From assembly GCA_002351725.1 (NCBI GenBank), contig DEHD01000023.1:7350-71349 (forward strand): a stretch of 64,000 bases of DNA. The letters are read 5' to 3'. Origin of the DNA: Prevotella sp. UBA2809. GTDB taxonomy: Bacteria > Bacteroidota > Bacteroidia > Bacteroidales > Bacteroidaceae. The notes below the pieces were generated by a model that was given only the letters and a program-made list of their open reading frames with translations, did not search any database and had not been told where the DNA came from. Both the position numbers and the translations under genes were made by a program. Below are positions 35,965 to 45,436 of this stretch, one piece after another (the stretch's first letter is position 1; the number at the start of each line of letters is the position of its first letter).

Positions 35965-36915
35965 ATGAGCATTCGAAATGTCATAACACCGTTATTACTT
36001 GCCTGTGCATCAACAAATATATGCGCTCAGGACAGCGAGACAGCCTACAGTTTCCTCAGGTTGCCCGTAAGTGCTCATGTTGCCGCCCTTGGAGGCGAAA
36101 ACATAACACTGGCAGAGGATGACGCAACGATGATATTCCATAATCCGTCACTCATCTGCGGTGTTAGTGACAAGAGCATCAACCTAAACTACATGACGTA
36201 TATGGAGGGGGCTAAAAACGTAAGCGCATCATTCATAAAAATGGTTGGTGAGCGCTCATCATGGGGAGTGTCGGCTCAGTTGATGGACTACGGAAGAATA
36301 AACCAGACCACCATATACAACGAAGATCTTGGAAAGTTCTCTGCCCGCGACATAGCTATTGGAGGAACATATGCCTACGAGCTTACCGACAGGATCAGCG
36401 GTGGTATCACAGCCAAGTTCATTACATCTACCATTGCCGACTACAACTCATTGGCCGTTGGTGTTGATCTGGGGTTAAACTACCTTGACGCGAGCCACGG
36501 ATGGAGTCTTTCGGCTGTGGCACGTAATCTTGGTGGACAGATAAAGGCATACGAAGACGAGTTTGAGCGTATTCCATTCGATCTACAGGTAGGTGTAAGC
36601 AAGCGTTTGCTGAACTCTCCTTTTCGATTTCACGCCACACTAAGCCGACTAACCGATTGGGACGAAGCTTTCGGGCGTCATCTGTCAATCGGAGCTGATG
36701 TGCTAATGGGCGAGAACATCTATATCGCTGCTGGTTATAATTTCCGGAAAGCGCAACAGATGAAGATTTCAGATGCTGATGGTTCATCAGCTCACGGAGC
36801 CGGACTGTCACTTGGTGCTGGCTTGTCGCTTCAGCGTTTCAAACTACATTTGGGCTGGGGCAAGTATCATGTCAGCACATCATCACTACTGATTAATATA
36901 TCATACACATTATGA
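35965..36915 (+). CDS. porQ: Type IX secretion system protein PorQ
   Basis: 316-residue outer-membrane beta-barrel protein of the PorV/PorQ type, needed for the type IX secretion system in Porphyromonas. Seen: signal peptide (1-21, ending ICAQ), [21 protein letters not shown] after it, [13 protein letters not shown], and a C-terminus of alternating strands ending in an aromatic-aliphatic SYTL. Its presence says the organism may secrete proteins by type IX. Overlaps cmk by 4 bases (ATGA). Confidence 0.9.
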   Translation: MSIRNVITPLLLACASTNICAQDSETAYSFLRLPVSAHVAALGGENITLAEDDATMIFHNPSLICGVSDKSINLNYMTYMEGAKNVSASFIKMVGERSSWGVSAQLMDYGRINQTTIYNEDLGKFSARDIAIGGTYAYELTDRISGGITAKFITSTIADYNSLAVGVDLGLNYLDASHGWSLSAVARNLGGQIKAYEDEFERIPFDLQVGVSKRLLNSPFRFHATLSRLTDWDEAFGRHLSIGADVLMGENIYIAAGYNFRKAQQMKISDADGSSAHGAGLSLGAGLSLQRFKLHLGWGKYHVSTSSLLINISYTL

Positions 36916-37604
36916 AGAAGATAACAATTGCAATCGATGGCCATAGCTCTTGCGGAAAAAGCACTATGGCAAAAGACCTGGCCCGTGAAGTGGGCTATGT
37001 ATATGTAGACACTGGAGCCATGTATCGCAGCGTAACACTATATGCTCTGCGCCACAATCTGTTTAACGAGGATGGCAGCGTTAAGACTGCCGAACTCGAG
37101 AAGGAGATGCCAAATATCCAGATTTCGTTCAAGTTCAATGCCGAGGCAGGTCGTCCCGACACATATCTTAACGGCGAATGCGTAGAAAAGGAAATCCGCT
37201 CGCTCGAGGTTAGCAGTCATGTTAGTCCTATTGCAGCAGTACCATTTGTACGCACTGCTATGGTAGCCCAACAACAGCAGATGGGTAAGGACAAAGGGGT
37301 GGTTATGGATGGTCGCGACATAGGCACCACTGTATTCCCAGATGCCGAACTTAAGATCTTTGTAACCGCCTCGGCTCAGGTTCGTGCCCAGCGCCGTTAT
37401 GACGAGCTTAAGGCCAAGGGAATGCCAGCTGACTTCGATGATATTCTGAAGAATGTTGAAGAGCGCGACTATATCGACTCTCACCGTGAGGTTAGTCCAC
37501 TGCGAAAGGCAGATGATGCTATCGAACTCGACAACAGTAATATGACCATTCCAGAACAGAAAAAATGGCTTTTAGAACGTTTTAAGGAGCATTCTGAGCA
37601 ATAA
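36912..37604 (+). CDS. cmk: Cytidylate kinase
   Basis: 230-residue (d)CMP kinase. Seen: P-loop GHSSCGKST (10-18), the Asp/Tyr region [14 protein letters not shown], and [14 protein letters not shown], the CMP-binding motif. Complete length. The start overlaps porQ. The last two codons and the stop are part of a terminator hairpin, so there is little room between gene end and terminator. Confidence 0.96.
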   Translation: MKKITIAIDGHSSCGKSTMAKDLAREVGYVYVDTGAMYRSVTLYALRHNLFNEDGSVKTAELEKEMPNIQISFKFNAEAGRPDTYLNGECVEKEIRSLEVSSHVSPIAAVPFVRTAMVAQQQQMGKDKGVVMDGRDIGTTVFPDAELKIFVTASAQVRAQRRYDELKAKGMPADFDDILKNVEERDYIDSHREVSPLRKADDAIELDNSNMTIPEQKKWLLERFKEHSEQ

Positions 37605-37617
37605 ATTGTTCTTTTTT
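37596..37617 (+). terminator. Rho-independent terminator overlapping the end of cmk
   Basis: Stem GAGCA / TGTTC (5 pairs, one G-U) with a 6-base loop that holds the stop codon, followed by six T. Weaker than the terminators at 15467 and 46447. Confidence 0.65.
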
Positions 37618-37661
37618 GGCATTTTTCTCGTCATTTTCTCGCAAGTTTTAGATTTTTTGGC

Positions 37662-37670
37662 TACCTTTGC
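37662..37670 (+). promoter_or_regulatory. -7 promoter box of the FadL-like porin gene
   Basis: TACCTTTGC followed by AGCCGAATT; the ATG is at 37698. Confidence 0.75.
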
Positions 37671-37697
37671 AGCCGAATTTAAAGAACATAGAAGAAA

Positions 37698-39104
37698 ATG
37701 ACGAGAAAATTTATCTTTTCAGCTATTGTAGCTTTGGCCACATTCACTTCAGTCCATGCAGGTGGACTTATGACCAACACAAATTATCACATAGCATTCG
37801 ACCGCATGTTCGCCCGTGGTGCATCAACCGAGATTGATGCTGCCTACAGTAACCCAGCTGGTTTGGCATGGGGACATGAAGGTTGGCAGTTCTCTCTTAA
37901 TTTCCAGAAACCTTGGCAGTACCGCGACATCGAGCTGACCACTTCTGTAGGTAGTCACACCTATGAAGGCAAAGCCTCAGCACCTATCGTTCCAGCTTTA
38001 TTTGCTTCGTATAAGAAGGATCGCTGGGCCCTCTCAACCATGATTGGCATTGTGGGCAGCGGTGGCTTTGTTGAGTACAAAGAGGGTGTCCCCATGTTCA
38101 ACGCACTGCTGGGTGGCACAATAACCTCGCTGACACAGAGTCTGTCGGACGCTACCAGTGGATTCGCTCCTGTAGTAACACCCGACCAGTACGATGCTGA
38201 GATGAAGGGAAAGCAGTATATCTATGGTGGACAGTTGAATTTCACCTATAAGATTATTGATTGCCTCTCGGCAGCTGTCGGAATCCGTGCCAACTACTAC
38301 GATGGCTACTATCGTGGCCACGTAAAAGCATCGCAGTCAACACTGGGCGAACTGGCAAATCTTTCGCTGGATGTAGACCAGAAGGGATGGGGTTTTACTC
38401 CTATTGTCAGCTTAGCATTCCATAAAGGTCCACTCACGCTGAGTGCTCGCTATGAGTTCCGCACAAAGATTGAGACCAAGAACGAGACAAACAGTCTGAA
38501 CGCCAACTTAAACACCGCCACACTTGTTGAGGAGCCACTGGCGCAATTGGTTGCTGCAGGCGCTCTGCCAGCAGAGACAGCCATTGCAATGGCACAGAGC
38601 ATCCGCACCAAGGTTGAGAGTTCGTTGGGTGGCTACATCCAGCCTTATCAGGACGGCGTAAAGACACGCTACGATATGCCTGCCATGCTTAGCATAGCTG
38701 CTGGATATGAGTTTAACAAGAATCTGCGCGCAGCTTTGGAGTATCACTTCTTCGACGACAAGAATGCCCATATGGCAAACGACCGTCAGAAGGAGTTAAC
38801 CCATGGTACTCACGAAATCCTGGCTGGTATCGAGTGGGACATCAACGACAAATTCACAGTAAGCTGTGGTGGTCAGCGCACTGACTATGGTCTCTCTGAT
38901 GGTTATCAGCAGAACACCTCGTTTGCTTGCGACAGCTACAGTGTAGGTTGCGGTGGTGCCTGGAACATCAGCGATAAGATGCGCCTGAACGTGAGCTACT
39001 TCTGCACACTGTACAGCGATTACGACAAACAAACCAGCTATGGTTTAGAAACATACAGCCGCACCAATCACGTGATTGGCGTAGGTTTGGATTACAAATT
39101 CTAA
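37698..39104 (+). CDS. FadL/OmpP1 family outer-membrane transport protein
   Basis: 468-residue outer-membrane beta-barrel of the FadL family, taking up hydrophobic substrates such as fatty acids or aromatics. Seen: signal peptide (1-21, ending VHAG), a typical N-terminal hatch motif MFARGASTEIDAAYSNPAGLAWG, and a C-terminal strand ending in VGLDYKF. A large periplasmic/extracellular loop around 255-320 rich in Ala/Glu. Own promoter upstream and cmk terminator before it, so a single-gene transcript; convergent with folK. Confidence 0.93.
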   Translation: MTRKFIFSAIVALATFTSVHAGGLMTNTNYHIAFDRMFARGASTEIDAAYSNPAGLAWGHEGWQFSLNFQKPWQYRDIELTTSVGSHTYEGKASAPIVPALFASYKKDRWALSTMIGIVGSGGFVEYKEGVPMFNALLGGTITSLTQSLSDATSGFAPVVTPDQYDAEMKGKQYIYGGQLNFTYKIIDCLSAAVGIRANYYDGYYRGHVKASQSTLGELANLSLDVDQKGWGFTPIVSLAFHKGPLTLSARYEFRTKIETKNETNSLNANLNTATLVEEPLAQLVAAGALPAETAIAMAQSIRTKVESSLGGYIQPYQDGVKTRYDMPAMLSIAAGYEFNKNLRAALEYHFFDDKNAHMANDRQKELTHGTHEILAGIEWDINDKFTVSCGGQRTDYGLSDGYQQNTSFACDSYSVGCGGAWNISDKMRLNVSYFCTLYSDYDKQTSYGLETYSRTNHVIGVGLDYKF

Positions 39105-39112
39105 GTATCAAT

Positions 39113-39520
39113 TCAATCTCTAATTTCCCGAAGCGGGATCATAACAAAGTCTCGCTTCAGCATCAGGGGGTGGGGAATCTGCAAGTCAGGTTCATCCACC
39201 CTCAGATCGTCATATAGCAGAATGTCTATATCTATACAGCGGTCGGAATAGCCTCCATCTGTACTTTTCTTCTGGCGCCCCATCTCGCGTTCTATCTTCT
39301 GTGTGGCACCCAGCAGCTGACGGGGAGTAAGATCGGTTTCACATAGTATCACAGCATTAACAAAAGTATTCTCCGACTCAAAACCCCAGGGTTCGGTTTC
39401 TATAAATGACGATACGCGAAGAACCTTGCCTACCCTTTCGCCTATAAAGCGAATAGCGTAAGCAAGGTTCTCTTTACGATTACCGAGATTACTACCTAAT
39501 CCCAGATATATCTTATGCAT
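39113..39520 (-). CDS. folK: 6-hydroxymethyl-7,8-dihydropterin pyrophosphokinase
   Basis: 135-residue HPPK of folate synthesis. Seen: GLGSNLGNRKENL (6-18), the HPPK signature DRCIDIDILLYDD (about 93-105), and PHPLMLKRDFVMIPL at the end. The start overlaps the queA stop by one base (TAATG). It is the last gene of the operon that starts at ftsX. Confidence 0.95.
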   Translation of the reverse strand: MHKIYLGLGSNLGNRKENLAYAIRFIGERVGKVLRVSSFIETEPWGFESENTFVNAVILCETDLTPRQLLGATQKIEREMGRQKKSTDGGYSDRCIDIDILLYDDLRVDEPDLQIPHPLMLKRDFVMIPLREIRD

Positions 39521-40584
39521 TAATCGTCGAGCATCAACAGTGCATCACCGTAGCATCCGAACATATATCCCTCCTTAAGCGCACGCTGATAACCCTCGTA
39601 CAGTAGATCGTAACCTACGAACGAAGCCTCGGTCATCATCATTGGCGACTCTGGGTGATAGAAGTTTCCGATAAGTGCATTACACAATCCAAACTCGTAT
39701 GGTGGGAATATGAACTTATTGGTCCATCCCTCATACTCCTTCAGCATACCATCGGTACCTACGGCACTCTCAGTAGCACGGGCAGTACTTACACCTACGC
39801 AGCAAACACGACGACCTTCGCTCTTAGCCTTGTTAACAATATCGCAGGCCTCAGCAGGAATAAACATCTGCTCGCTACCCATCTTGTGTTTAGTAAGATC
39901 CTCAACCTCGATAGCATCAAAATTACCCAATCCGCAGTGCAGTGTGATAAAGGCAAAGTTAATACCCTTGATCTCCATACGCTTCATCAGCTCACGGCTG
40001 AAGTGCAGACCTGTGGCAGGAGCTGTTACAGCACCCTCGTTCTTTGCATAGATGGTCTGGAATCTCTCCATATCATCCTCGTTAGCAGGACGACGGTCAA
40101 TGATGTATCGTGGCAGTGGAGCCTCACCAAGTCCGAACAGAAGCTGTTTGAACTCATCATGAGGACAGTCATAGAGGAAACGCAGTGTACGTCCGCGGCT
40201 TGTGGTATTATCGATAACCTCAGCAACCATTGGACCATCCTCTTCAAAGAACAGCTTGTTTCCAATACGGATCTTTCGTGCTGGTTCTACAAGCACGTCC
40301 CAAAGGCGCTGATCGGCATTAAGCTCGCGCAGCAGAAATACCTCAATCTTTGCGTCAGTCTTCTCCTTGGTGCCATACAGTCGTGCTGGGAACACCTTGG
40401 TGTCGTTAAAGATAAAGGCATCGTCCTCGTCGAAGTAGTCAAGGATATTACGGAAGTCTAATCCCGTTTCAATCTTCTGACTCTTACGATGTAACACCAT
40501 CAGTTTGCACTCATCACGATGATAAGATGGCTCGAGTGCAATCTGCTCTTCTGGTAACTTAAACTTAAACTGTGATAACTTCAT
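39520..40584 (-). CDS. queA: S-adenosylmethionine:tRNA ribosyltransferase-isomerase
   Basis: 354-residue QueA, which makes epoxyqueuosine in tRNA by transferring ribose from SAM. Seen: N-terminal LPEEQIALEPSYHRDECKLMVLHR, FNDTKVFPARLYG and the C-terminal TATGLHFS / LHCGLGNF region, and KFIFPPYEFGLCNALIGNFYHPESP. Full length. 9 bases after truB. Confidence 0.96.
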   Translation of the reverse strand: MKLSQFKFKLPEEQIALEPSYHRDECKLMVLHRKSQKIETGLDFRNILDYFDEDDAFIFNDTKVFPARLYGTKEKTDAKIEVFLLRELNADQRLWDVLVEPARKIRIGNKLFFEEDGPMVAEVIDNTTSRGRTLRFLYDCPHDEFKQLLFGLGEAPLPRYIIDRRPANEDDMERFQTIYAKNEGAVTAPATGLHFSRELMKRMEIKGINFAFITLHCGLGNFDAIEVEDLTKHKMGSEQMFIPAEACDIVNKAKSEGRRVCCVGVSTARATESAVGTDGMLKEYEGWTNKFIFPPYEFGLCNALIGNFYHPESPMMMTEASFVGYDLLYEGYQRALKEGYMFGCYGDALLMLDD

Positions 40585-40593
40585 ATCTTAATT

Positions 40594-41307
40594 TTACGAT
40601 TTTACTATATTATCCGACAAATTCTCTTCCAACCAAGCAGGGAAACTATCAAATGTCAGACAGTCCTCAATTCTTACATCACCTACTCGTGTACGACACA
40701 ATGCCGTGAGATGGGCTCCACTGCCCAAGGCCTCGCCAATGTCACGAGCCAACGAGCGTATGTATGTTCCCTTGCCACATGCAACACGAATCTGTAGCTG
40801 CATTTTCTCTGGATCGAAACTCATCAGCTCTATCTCGTCTATGCGAATCTGCTTTGGTTCCAGCTGATGGTCACTACCCTTGCGGGCCAGCTCATAGGCA
40901 CGGTCGCCACCCACCTTACATGCCGAAAACAGCGGTGGGCGCTGCATTATGTCACCTACAAACTTAGGCAGGGTCTGCTCTATCAGTTCACGGGTTATAT
41001 GCTCTGTAGGATATGTCTGGTCTACCTCATGTTCCAGATCATAGCTTGGAGTTGTGGCTCCCAGCTGCAGTGTAGCAGTATACTCCTTAGAGTGTTTCTG
41101 CAACTCCTCGATCTTCTTTGTTGCCTTACCGGTACACAACACCAGCACACCTGTTGCCAGCGGGTCGAGAGTTCCGGCATGTCCCATTTTCACACGCTTC
41201 ACATGCAAACGCTTAGACAACACATATCTGATGTGTGCCAGCGCCCCAAAGCTTGACATGCGATAGGGTTTGTTTATATATATGTATGCGCCTTCCTGGA
41301 AATTCAT
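40594..41307 (-). CDS. truB: tRNA pseudouridine(55) synthase
   Basis: 237-residue TruB, forms pseudouridine 55 in the T-arm of tRNA. Seen: GHAGTLDPLATGVLVLCTGKATK with the catalytic Asp (about 46), YTATLQLGATTPSYDLE and GTYIRSLARDIGEALGSGAHL near the C-terminus. The start overlaps the uppP stop by one base. Confidence 0.96.
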   Translation of the reverse strand: MNFQEGAYIYINKPYRMSSFGALAHIRYVLSKRLHVKRVKMGHAGTLDPLATGVLVLCTGKATKKIEELQKHSKEYTATLQLGATTPSYDLEHEVDQTYPTEHITRELIEQTLPKFVGDIMQRPPLFSACKVGGDRAYELARKGSDHQLEPKQIRIDEIELMSFDPEKMQLQIRVACGKGTYIRSLARDIGEALGSGAHLTALCRTRVGDVRIEDCLTFDSFPAWLEENLSDNIVKS

Positions 41308-42164
41308 TAGTCAACCATTGCAAGTGAATGACCTGTAAGAAGCAGCACAATGATTATTGTACCCACTACTATACGATAAATACCGAAGGCCTTGAATCCA
41401 TATTTTGTAAGATAATCAACAAACCAGCGCATTGCCAGCAGAGCCACCACAAAAGCTATTACGCAGCCCAACAGAAGCATGGTTATGTTATGACTTGTTG
41501 CCCAGGCAGTGTCTTCCTTAAGCAGGTCAAGCAGATCAAGCAGTGTTGCACCTGCCATAGTTGGCACGGCGAGGAAAAACGAGAACTTTGCAGCACGACG
41601 GCGTGTAAGACCCTGAGTCATACCACCAACGATAGTTGCCATAGAACGTGAAACACCAGGGATAACAGAAATACACTGATACAATCCGATCCTAAATGCA
41701 CGGCGCTCGTCAACCTTATTCTCCTCACTGCCCTTATTAAACAGCTTGTCGCAGAAGAGCATGAATATACCACCAAGAACCAGCATCACAGCTACTACCT
41801 CTACACTATCCAACAACCAATCAAGCAGTCCCGACTTCTTGGCAGCCAGACCGATAACCACAGCAGGAAGCACTCCTACTAACAACAACCAGTAAAAGTA
41901 GAATCTGTGCTTCAGTCGTTTGAACAGTGAGCTACCCTCGGGTGCAGGTGTATTGTCGAACTGGAAGAATCGATTCCAATACAGACATACTACCGACAGG
42001 ATAGCACCAAACTGAATTATAAATGTAAATGCATGTACGAAGGGATCGCCTTGAGGCACACCCAACAGGTTCTGTGCAATAATCATATGTCCTGTAGACG
42101 ACACAGGCAGGAACTCTGTCAAGCCCTCAATAATGGCGATAATGACTGTTTCAATCCAATCCAT
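41307..42164 (-). CDS. uppP: Undecaprenyl-diphosphate phosphatase
   Basis: 285-residue membrane phosphatase that recycles the lipid carrier for cell-wall synthesis. Seen: EGLTEFLPVSSTGHMI (14-29), the first catalytic motif, and PGVSRSMATIVGGMTQGL (about 170-187), the second; about seven membrane segments. 3 bases after the DUF3098 gene. Confidence 0.96.
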   Translation of the reverse strand: MDWIETVIIAIIEGLTEFLPVSSTGHMIIAQNLLGVPQGDPFVHAFTFIIQFGAILSVVCLYWNRFFQFDNTPAPEGSSLFKRLKHRFYFYWLLLVGVLPAVVIGLAAKKSGLLDWLLDSVEVVAVMLVLGGIFMLFCDKLFNKGSEENKVDERRAFRIGLYQCISVIPGVSRSMATIVGGMTQGLTRRRAAKFSFFLAVPTMAGATLLDLLDLLKEDTAWATSHNITMLLLGCVIAFVVALLAMRWFVDYLTKYGFKAFGIYRIVVGTIIIVLLLTGHSLAMVD

Positions 42165-42167
42165 ATC

Positions 42168-42398
42168 TTATTCTATATCTTTTGGTTTTCTTACAACTGC
42201 ATAAATCATCGATACAAATCCCACCAGACATACTATCGGTGCCACCTTTATACGACGTGCGCTGAAGATATCCGGTTCAAATACCGTATCCGATGAGTTT
42301 GGACCTACCATCAGCAGGAATCCAATAACTACAATAACCATGCTTATTGCCAACAATATAAAGTTGGTCTTGTCGAATGCAAAATTCTTTTTATCCAT
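42168..42398 (-). CDS. DUF3098 small membrane protein
   Basis: 76-residue protein with two membrane segments (about 11-30 and 50-68), the DUF3098 family, found between ftsX and uppP in Bacteroidota. Seen: SSDTVFEPDIFSARRIKVAPIVCLVGFVSMIYAV. Function unknown; conserved placement suggests a cell-envelope role. Confidence 0.88.
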   Translation of the reverse strand: MDKKNFAFDKTNFILLAISMVIVVIGFLLMVGPNSSDTVFEPDIFSARRIKVAPIVCLVGFVSMIYAVVRKPKDIE

Positions 42399-42414
42399 TT
42401 CTAATTATTGCATT

Positions 42415-43293
42415 TTAAATTTTATAAAGTTCTCCTGCCGACATGCGGAGGAATCTATTTACCGAAATATATGAGCATGCAGCCGTTATGATTATTCCGA
42501 ACAGCAGCACGGCTCCAGCCGTTATGGCAAGCTCGCGCCAGCTGATAACTGCCACGATATTGGGCTCGTAATAATACAGTCCGTAGAACAGTCCACCCAG
42601 AACGGCAATAGCCATGATAGCAGCAATCACACCTATCAGCAGAGCCTGATTCATGAACGGGCGGCGGATAAAGCCCCAAGATGCACCAACCAGTTTCATG
42701 GTGTGGATGAGGAATCGGCGCGAGTAGACACTCATTCTTACAGTATTGTTAATCAGCGAGAACGAAACAAACGTCAGCAGCACAGCAAGTCCAAGCAGCA
42801 GCAGGTTCAGCTTTGTAAGATTGCGGTTCACGCTATCCATCAGATCCACCTGATATGCCACATCGGTAATCTTTGGATTCTTCTGCAGTTCCTTTGCTAT
42901 CCACTTCAGCGAGTCGCGGTTTGCATAGTCGCTCTTAAGTTGCAGCTCAAGTGTGGCAGGGAATGGGTTAACACCAAGGAACTCCGATGGGTCAGATCCC
43001 ATGGCCTCAGTCTGCTCCTTCAGTGCCTGCTCCTTACTGATATAATCAATATTCCTTGAGTAAGGACGATGGTAAAGGTCACGACACAACATCTTTGCAC
43101 CGTTCACACTAACATCATCGCTAAGCATAACAGTCACAGTAAGGTTTTCCTTAACCCACTGCGACAGATTACGGCTGGTCTGTACTGAGAATACCACCAA
43201 ACCAAGAAGAACCAGCACCATCGCAGTACTTATGCAAAGTGTAACCAACTGCACACCACGACGGTTGCCAGCATATTTTTTTCGTCTTTTCAT
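42415..43293 (-). CDS. ftsX: Cell division protein FtsX-like permease
   Basis: 292-residue integral membrane protein of the FtsEX complex, which activates peptidoglycan hydrolases during division. Seen: first membrane segment (about 13-37), a periplasmic domain (about 45-165), and three C-terminal membrane segments with the FtsX-type region RRFLIHTMKLVGASWGFIRRPF. No ftsE in the neighbourhood. First gene of the operon; own promoter in the divergent region. Confidence 0.92.
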   Translation of the reverse strand: MKRRKKYAGNRRGVQLVTLCISTAMVLVLLGLVVFSVQTSRNLSQWVKENLTVTVMLSDDVSVNGAKMLCRDLYHRPYSRNIDYISKEQALKEQTEAMGSDPSEFLGVNPFPATLELQLKSDYANRDSLKWIAKELQKNPKITDVAYQVDLMDSVNRNLTKLNLLLLGLAVLLTFVSFSLINNTVRMSVYSRRFLIHTMKLVGASWGFIRRPFMNQALLIGVIAAIMAIAVLGGLFYGLYYYEPNIVAVISWRELAITAGAVLLFGIIITAACSYISVNRFLRMSAGELYKI

Positions 43294-43325
43294 TTATTTA
43301 CGTACGTAAAAATTCGAATTCGGCT

Positions 43326-43334
43326 GCAAAGTTA
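43326..43334 (-). promoter_or_regulatory. -7 promoter box of the ftsX operon
   Basis: Minus-strand TAACTTTGC followed by AGCCGAATT; ATG 32 bases further. It mirrors the promoter of the radical SAM gene in an inverted repeat. Confidence 0.75.
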
Positions 43335-43378
43335 CATATTTTTTTAGACATAAGTACATAAGAACATATAATTTTTTG

Positions 43379-43387
43379 TAATTTTGC
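43379..43387 (+). promoter_or_regulatory. -7 promoter box of the radical SAM gene
   Basis: TAATTTTGC; only 7 bases (AGCCGAT) separate it from the ATG at 43395, so the transcript must be nearly leaderless. The 27-base segment 43372-43398 is identical to 62085-62111. Confidence 0.75.
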
Positions 43388-43394
43388 AGCCGAT

Positions 43395-44171
43395 ATGAGT
43401 ACAATTATTTATCCATCGCCCATTTTCGGGCCTGTTCACAGTCGTCGCCTGGGCATTTCGCTCGGCATCAACCTCTTGCCAGCCGATGGCAAGGTGTGCA
43501 GTTTTAACTGTATCTATTGCGAGTGCGGTCTCAATGAGACTCATCGCCCTACCCTGCCCATGCCTACGCGCAAAGAGGTAACCGTTAAGCTCGAAGAGAA
43601 ACTGCAGTCAATGACAACCGAAGGTCAGCTACCCGACGTGCTCACCTTTGCCGGCAATGGCGAGCCTACTTGTAATCCCCATTTCCCAGAGATTATCGAC
43701 GACGTAATACGTCTGCGCAATCAGTATTGCCCGCAGGCCAAGGTTTCTGTACTCAGCAACTCCACCATGATTCATCGTCCTGAGGTCCACGATGCGCTTA
43801 TGCGTGTTGACAACAACATCCTTAAGCTCGACACCATCAATCCTTCATATATTAATAAGGTGGATCAGCCTAATGGTAATTACGATGTACACAAGATTAT
43901 AGAACGTCTAAAGGCTTTTAATGGTCATGTAATCATCCAGACTATGTTCATGCAAGGTTGTGTTAACGGCGAATCTGTAGATAACACTGGCGATGAATAC
44001 GTCAGCCCATGGCTTGATGCTGTTAAAGAGATAGCCCCACAACAGGTAATGATCTACACCATCGACCGCGAGACACCTGTGCAAGGTCTACAGAAAGCGA
44101 CCCATGAGCAACTCGACGCCATCCGCGACCGCGTCATTGCCCAAGGCATCCCCTGCACAGCATCATATTAA
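43395..44171 (+). CDS. Radical SAM protein
   Basis: 258-residue radical SAM enzyme. Seen: the cluster motif CSFNCIYC (Cys35, Cys39, Cys42, spacing CxxxCxxC), TFAGNGEPTCNPHFPEI (SAM-binding GxGEP) and a TIM-like layout. The family is also called the wyosine/UPF0026 type; members in Bacteroidota are of unknown reaction. No partner gene nearby. Its 3' end overlaps that of the permease (convergent, 3 bases). Confidence 0.9.
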   Translation: MSTIIYPSPIFGPVHSRRLGISLGINLLPADGKVCSFNCIYCECGLNETHRPTLPMPTRKEVTVKLEEKLQSMTTEGQLPDVLTFAGNGEPTCNPHFPEIIDDVIRLRNQYCPQAKVSVLSNSTMIHRPEVHDALMRVDNNILKLDTINPSYINKVDQPNGNYDVHKIIERLKAFNGHVIIQTMFMQGCVNGESVDNTGDEYVSPWLDAVKEIAPQQVMIYTIDRETPVQGLQKATHEQLDAIRDRVIAQGIPCTASY

Positions 44172-45436
44172 ACAAGATTCTTTTTCTTCCTATTTATCCA
44201 CGAGTTGATAAACGATAACAATATGTAGGTAAACAGACCGATGATGATACCATCGGTGATACTGCCTGTTATGGTCATAAGCAGGATAATAAGGAAAGCG
44301 GGGAAACTCTCCTTTACATCTTCAAGATTTATATGACGGACGATACCAAATAGGTAGAGTCCGGCAATAACCATGATTGGCGCTGTAGCTGCATTAGGGA
44401 TGGCAAGGAACAGCGGAGCCAGAAAGAGACTTATAACAAAGCAAATGGCCACCACAAAGGCCGAAAGACCTGTTCGACCGCCCTCGGCAAAGCCCGTGGC
44501 ACTCTCGACATAGGTGGTAACAGTGCTACAACCCAGGCAGGCGCCTGTAACAGTGGCAATGGCATCGCTAAGCATGATGCGGCGCAGGTGAGGAATACGA
44601 CCGTCCTTACGTATAATACCTGAGCAAGCCATGACACCTACTACGGTACCAAGACTGTCGAACACATCAAAGAACAGCATAGTCAACACACACACCCAGA
44701 AGTCGGGCCAGAAGATAAAATCGAATGAGAACTGACAGAACAGAGGTGCTGGCGATGGTGGCAGGCAGAAGATGTTATCAGGTATTTGCGTTACACCAAA
44801 AGGAATGCCGATAAGTGTTATGATTATGATGCTTGGCAACAGACTGCCACGGAAGCGCATAATAAAGAATGTTCCTGTGAGTATCAATCCCAAAATAAAC
44901 AACAGGGATGACGGGGTGGCAAGGGTATCGAGATGGTTAAACATTGTACCATGGGCAAGAATACCACTATTTTTGAATCCAATCATGGCCACAAAGAAAC
45001 CAATACCTGCAGCAATGGCGTACTTAAGCGATGTGGGCACCATCTCGAAGATGATGCGACGCAGACTGCTGATGCAGATAAGTATAAACAATATACCCTC
45101 TATCAATACCGCTGTGAGTGCAAACTGCCAAGGATAGCCCAACGAGATGCATACAGTCTCGATGAAAAACACATTAAGAGTAAGTCCTGGTGCAAGTCCG
45201 AACGGGCGTTTGGCCACAAAAGCCATGAGCAGTGTGCCGACAATGGCCGAAAGGGCAGTGGCTGTGAACATGGATTCTACAGGGAATCCCTTTTCTCCAA
45301 GCGGTGCAAACATTACTGGCATCAAAGCCAGGATGTAAACCATAGTAAAGAAAGTGGTAATGCCCGAGATCACCTCGGTTCTGAAATCGTCGCGCTGCGA
45401 CGAGAATCCTACTAACGATAGGAGTTTATCTTTCAT
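44168..45436 (-). CDS. NCS2 family purine permease (AzgA-like)
   Basis: 422-residue permease with about 12 membrane segments, the AzgA branch that imports adenine, guanine or hypoxanthine. Seen: N-terminal TEVISGITTFFTMVYIL (the family signature), GLAPGLTLNVFF and FFDVFDSLGTVVGV, and a C-terminus with a basic tail (SWINRKKKNL). Its start codon overlaps the stop of the histidine kinase upstream as ATGA, so the two are translated together. Could feed purines salvaged to the cell that also has purD. Confidence 0.93.
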   Translation of the reverse strand: MKDKLLSLVGFSSQRDDFRTEVISGITTFFTMVYILALMPVMFAPLGEKGFPVESMFTATALSAIVGTLLMAFVAKRPFGLAPGLTLNVFFIETVCISLGYPWQFALTAVLIEGILFILICISSLRRIIFEMVPTSLKYAIAAGIGFFVAMIGFKNSGILAHGTMFNHLDTLATPSSLLFILGLILTGTFFIMRFRGSLLPSIIIITLIGIPFGVTQIPDNIFCLPPSPAPLFCQFSFDFIFWPDFWVCVLTMLFFDVFDSLGTVVGVMACSGIIRKDGRIPHLRRIMLSDAIATVTGACLGCSTVTTYVESATGFAEGGRTGLSAFVVAICFVISLFLAPLFLAIPNAATAPIMVIAGLYLFGIVRHINLEDVKESFPAFLIILLMTITGSITDGIIIGLFTYILLSFINSWINRKKKNLV

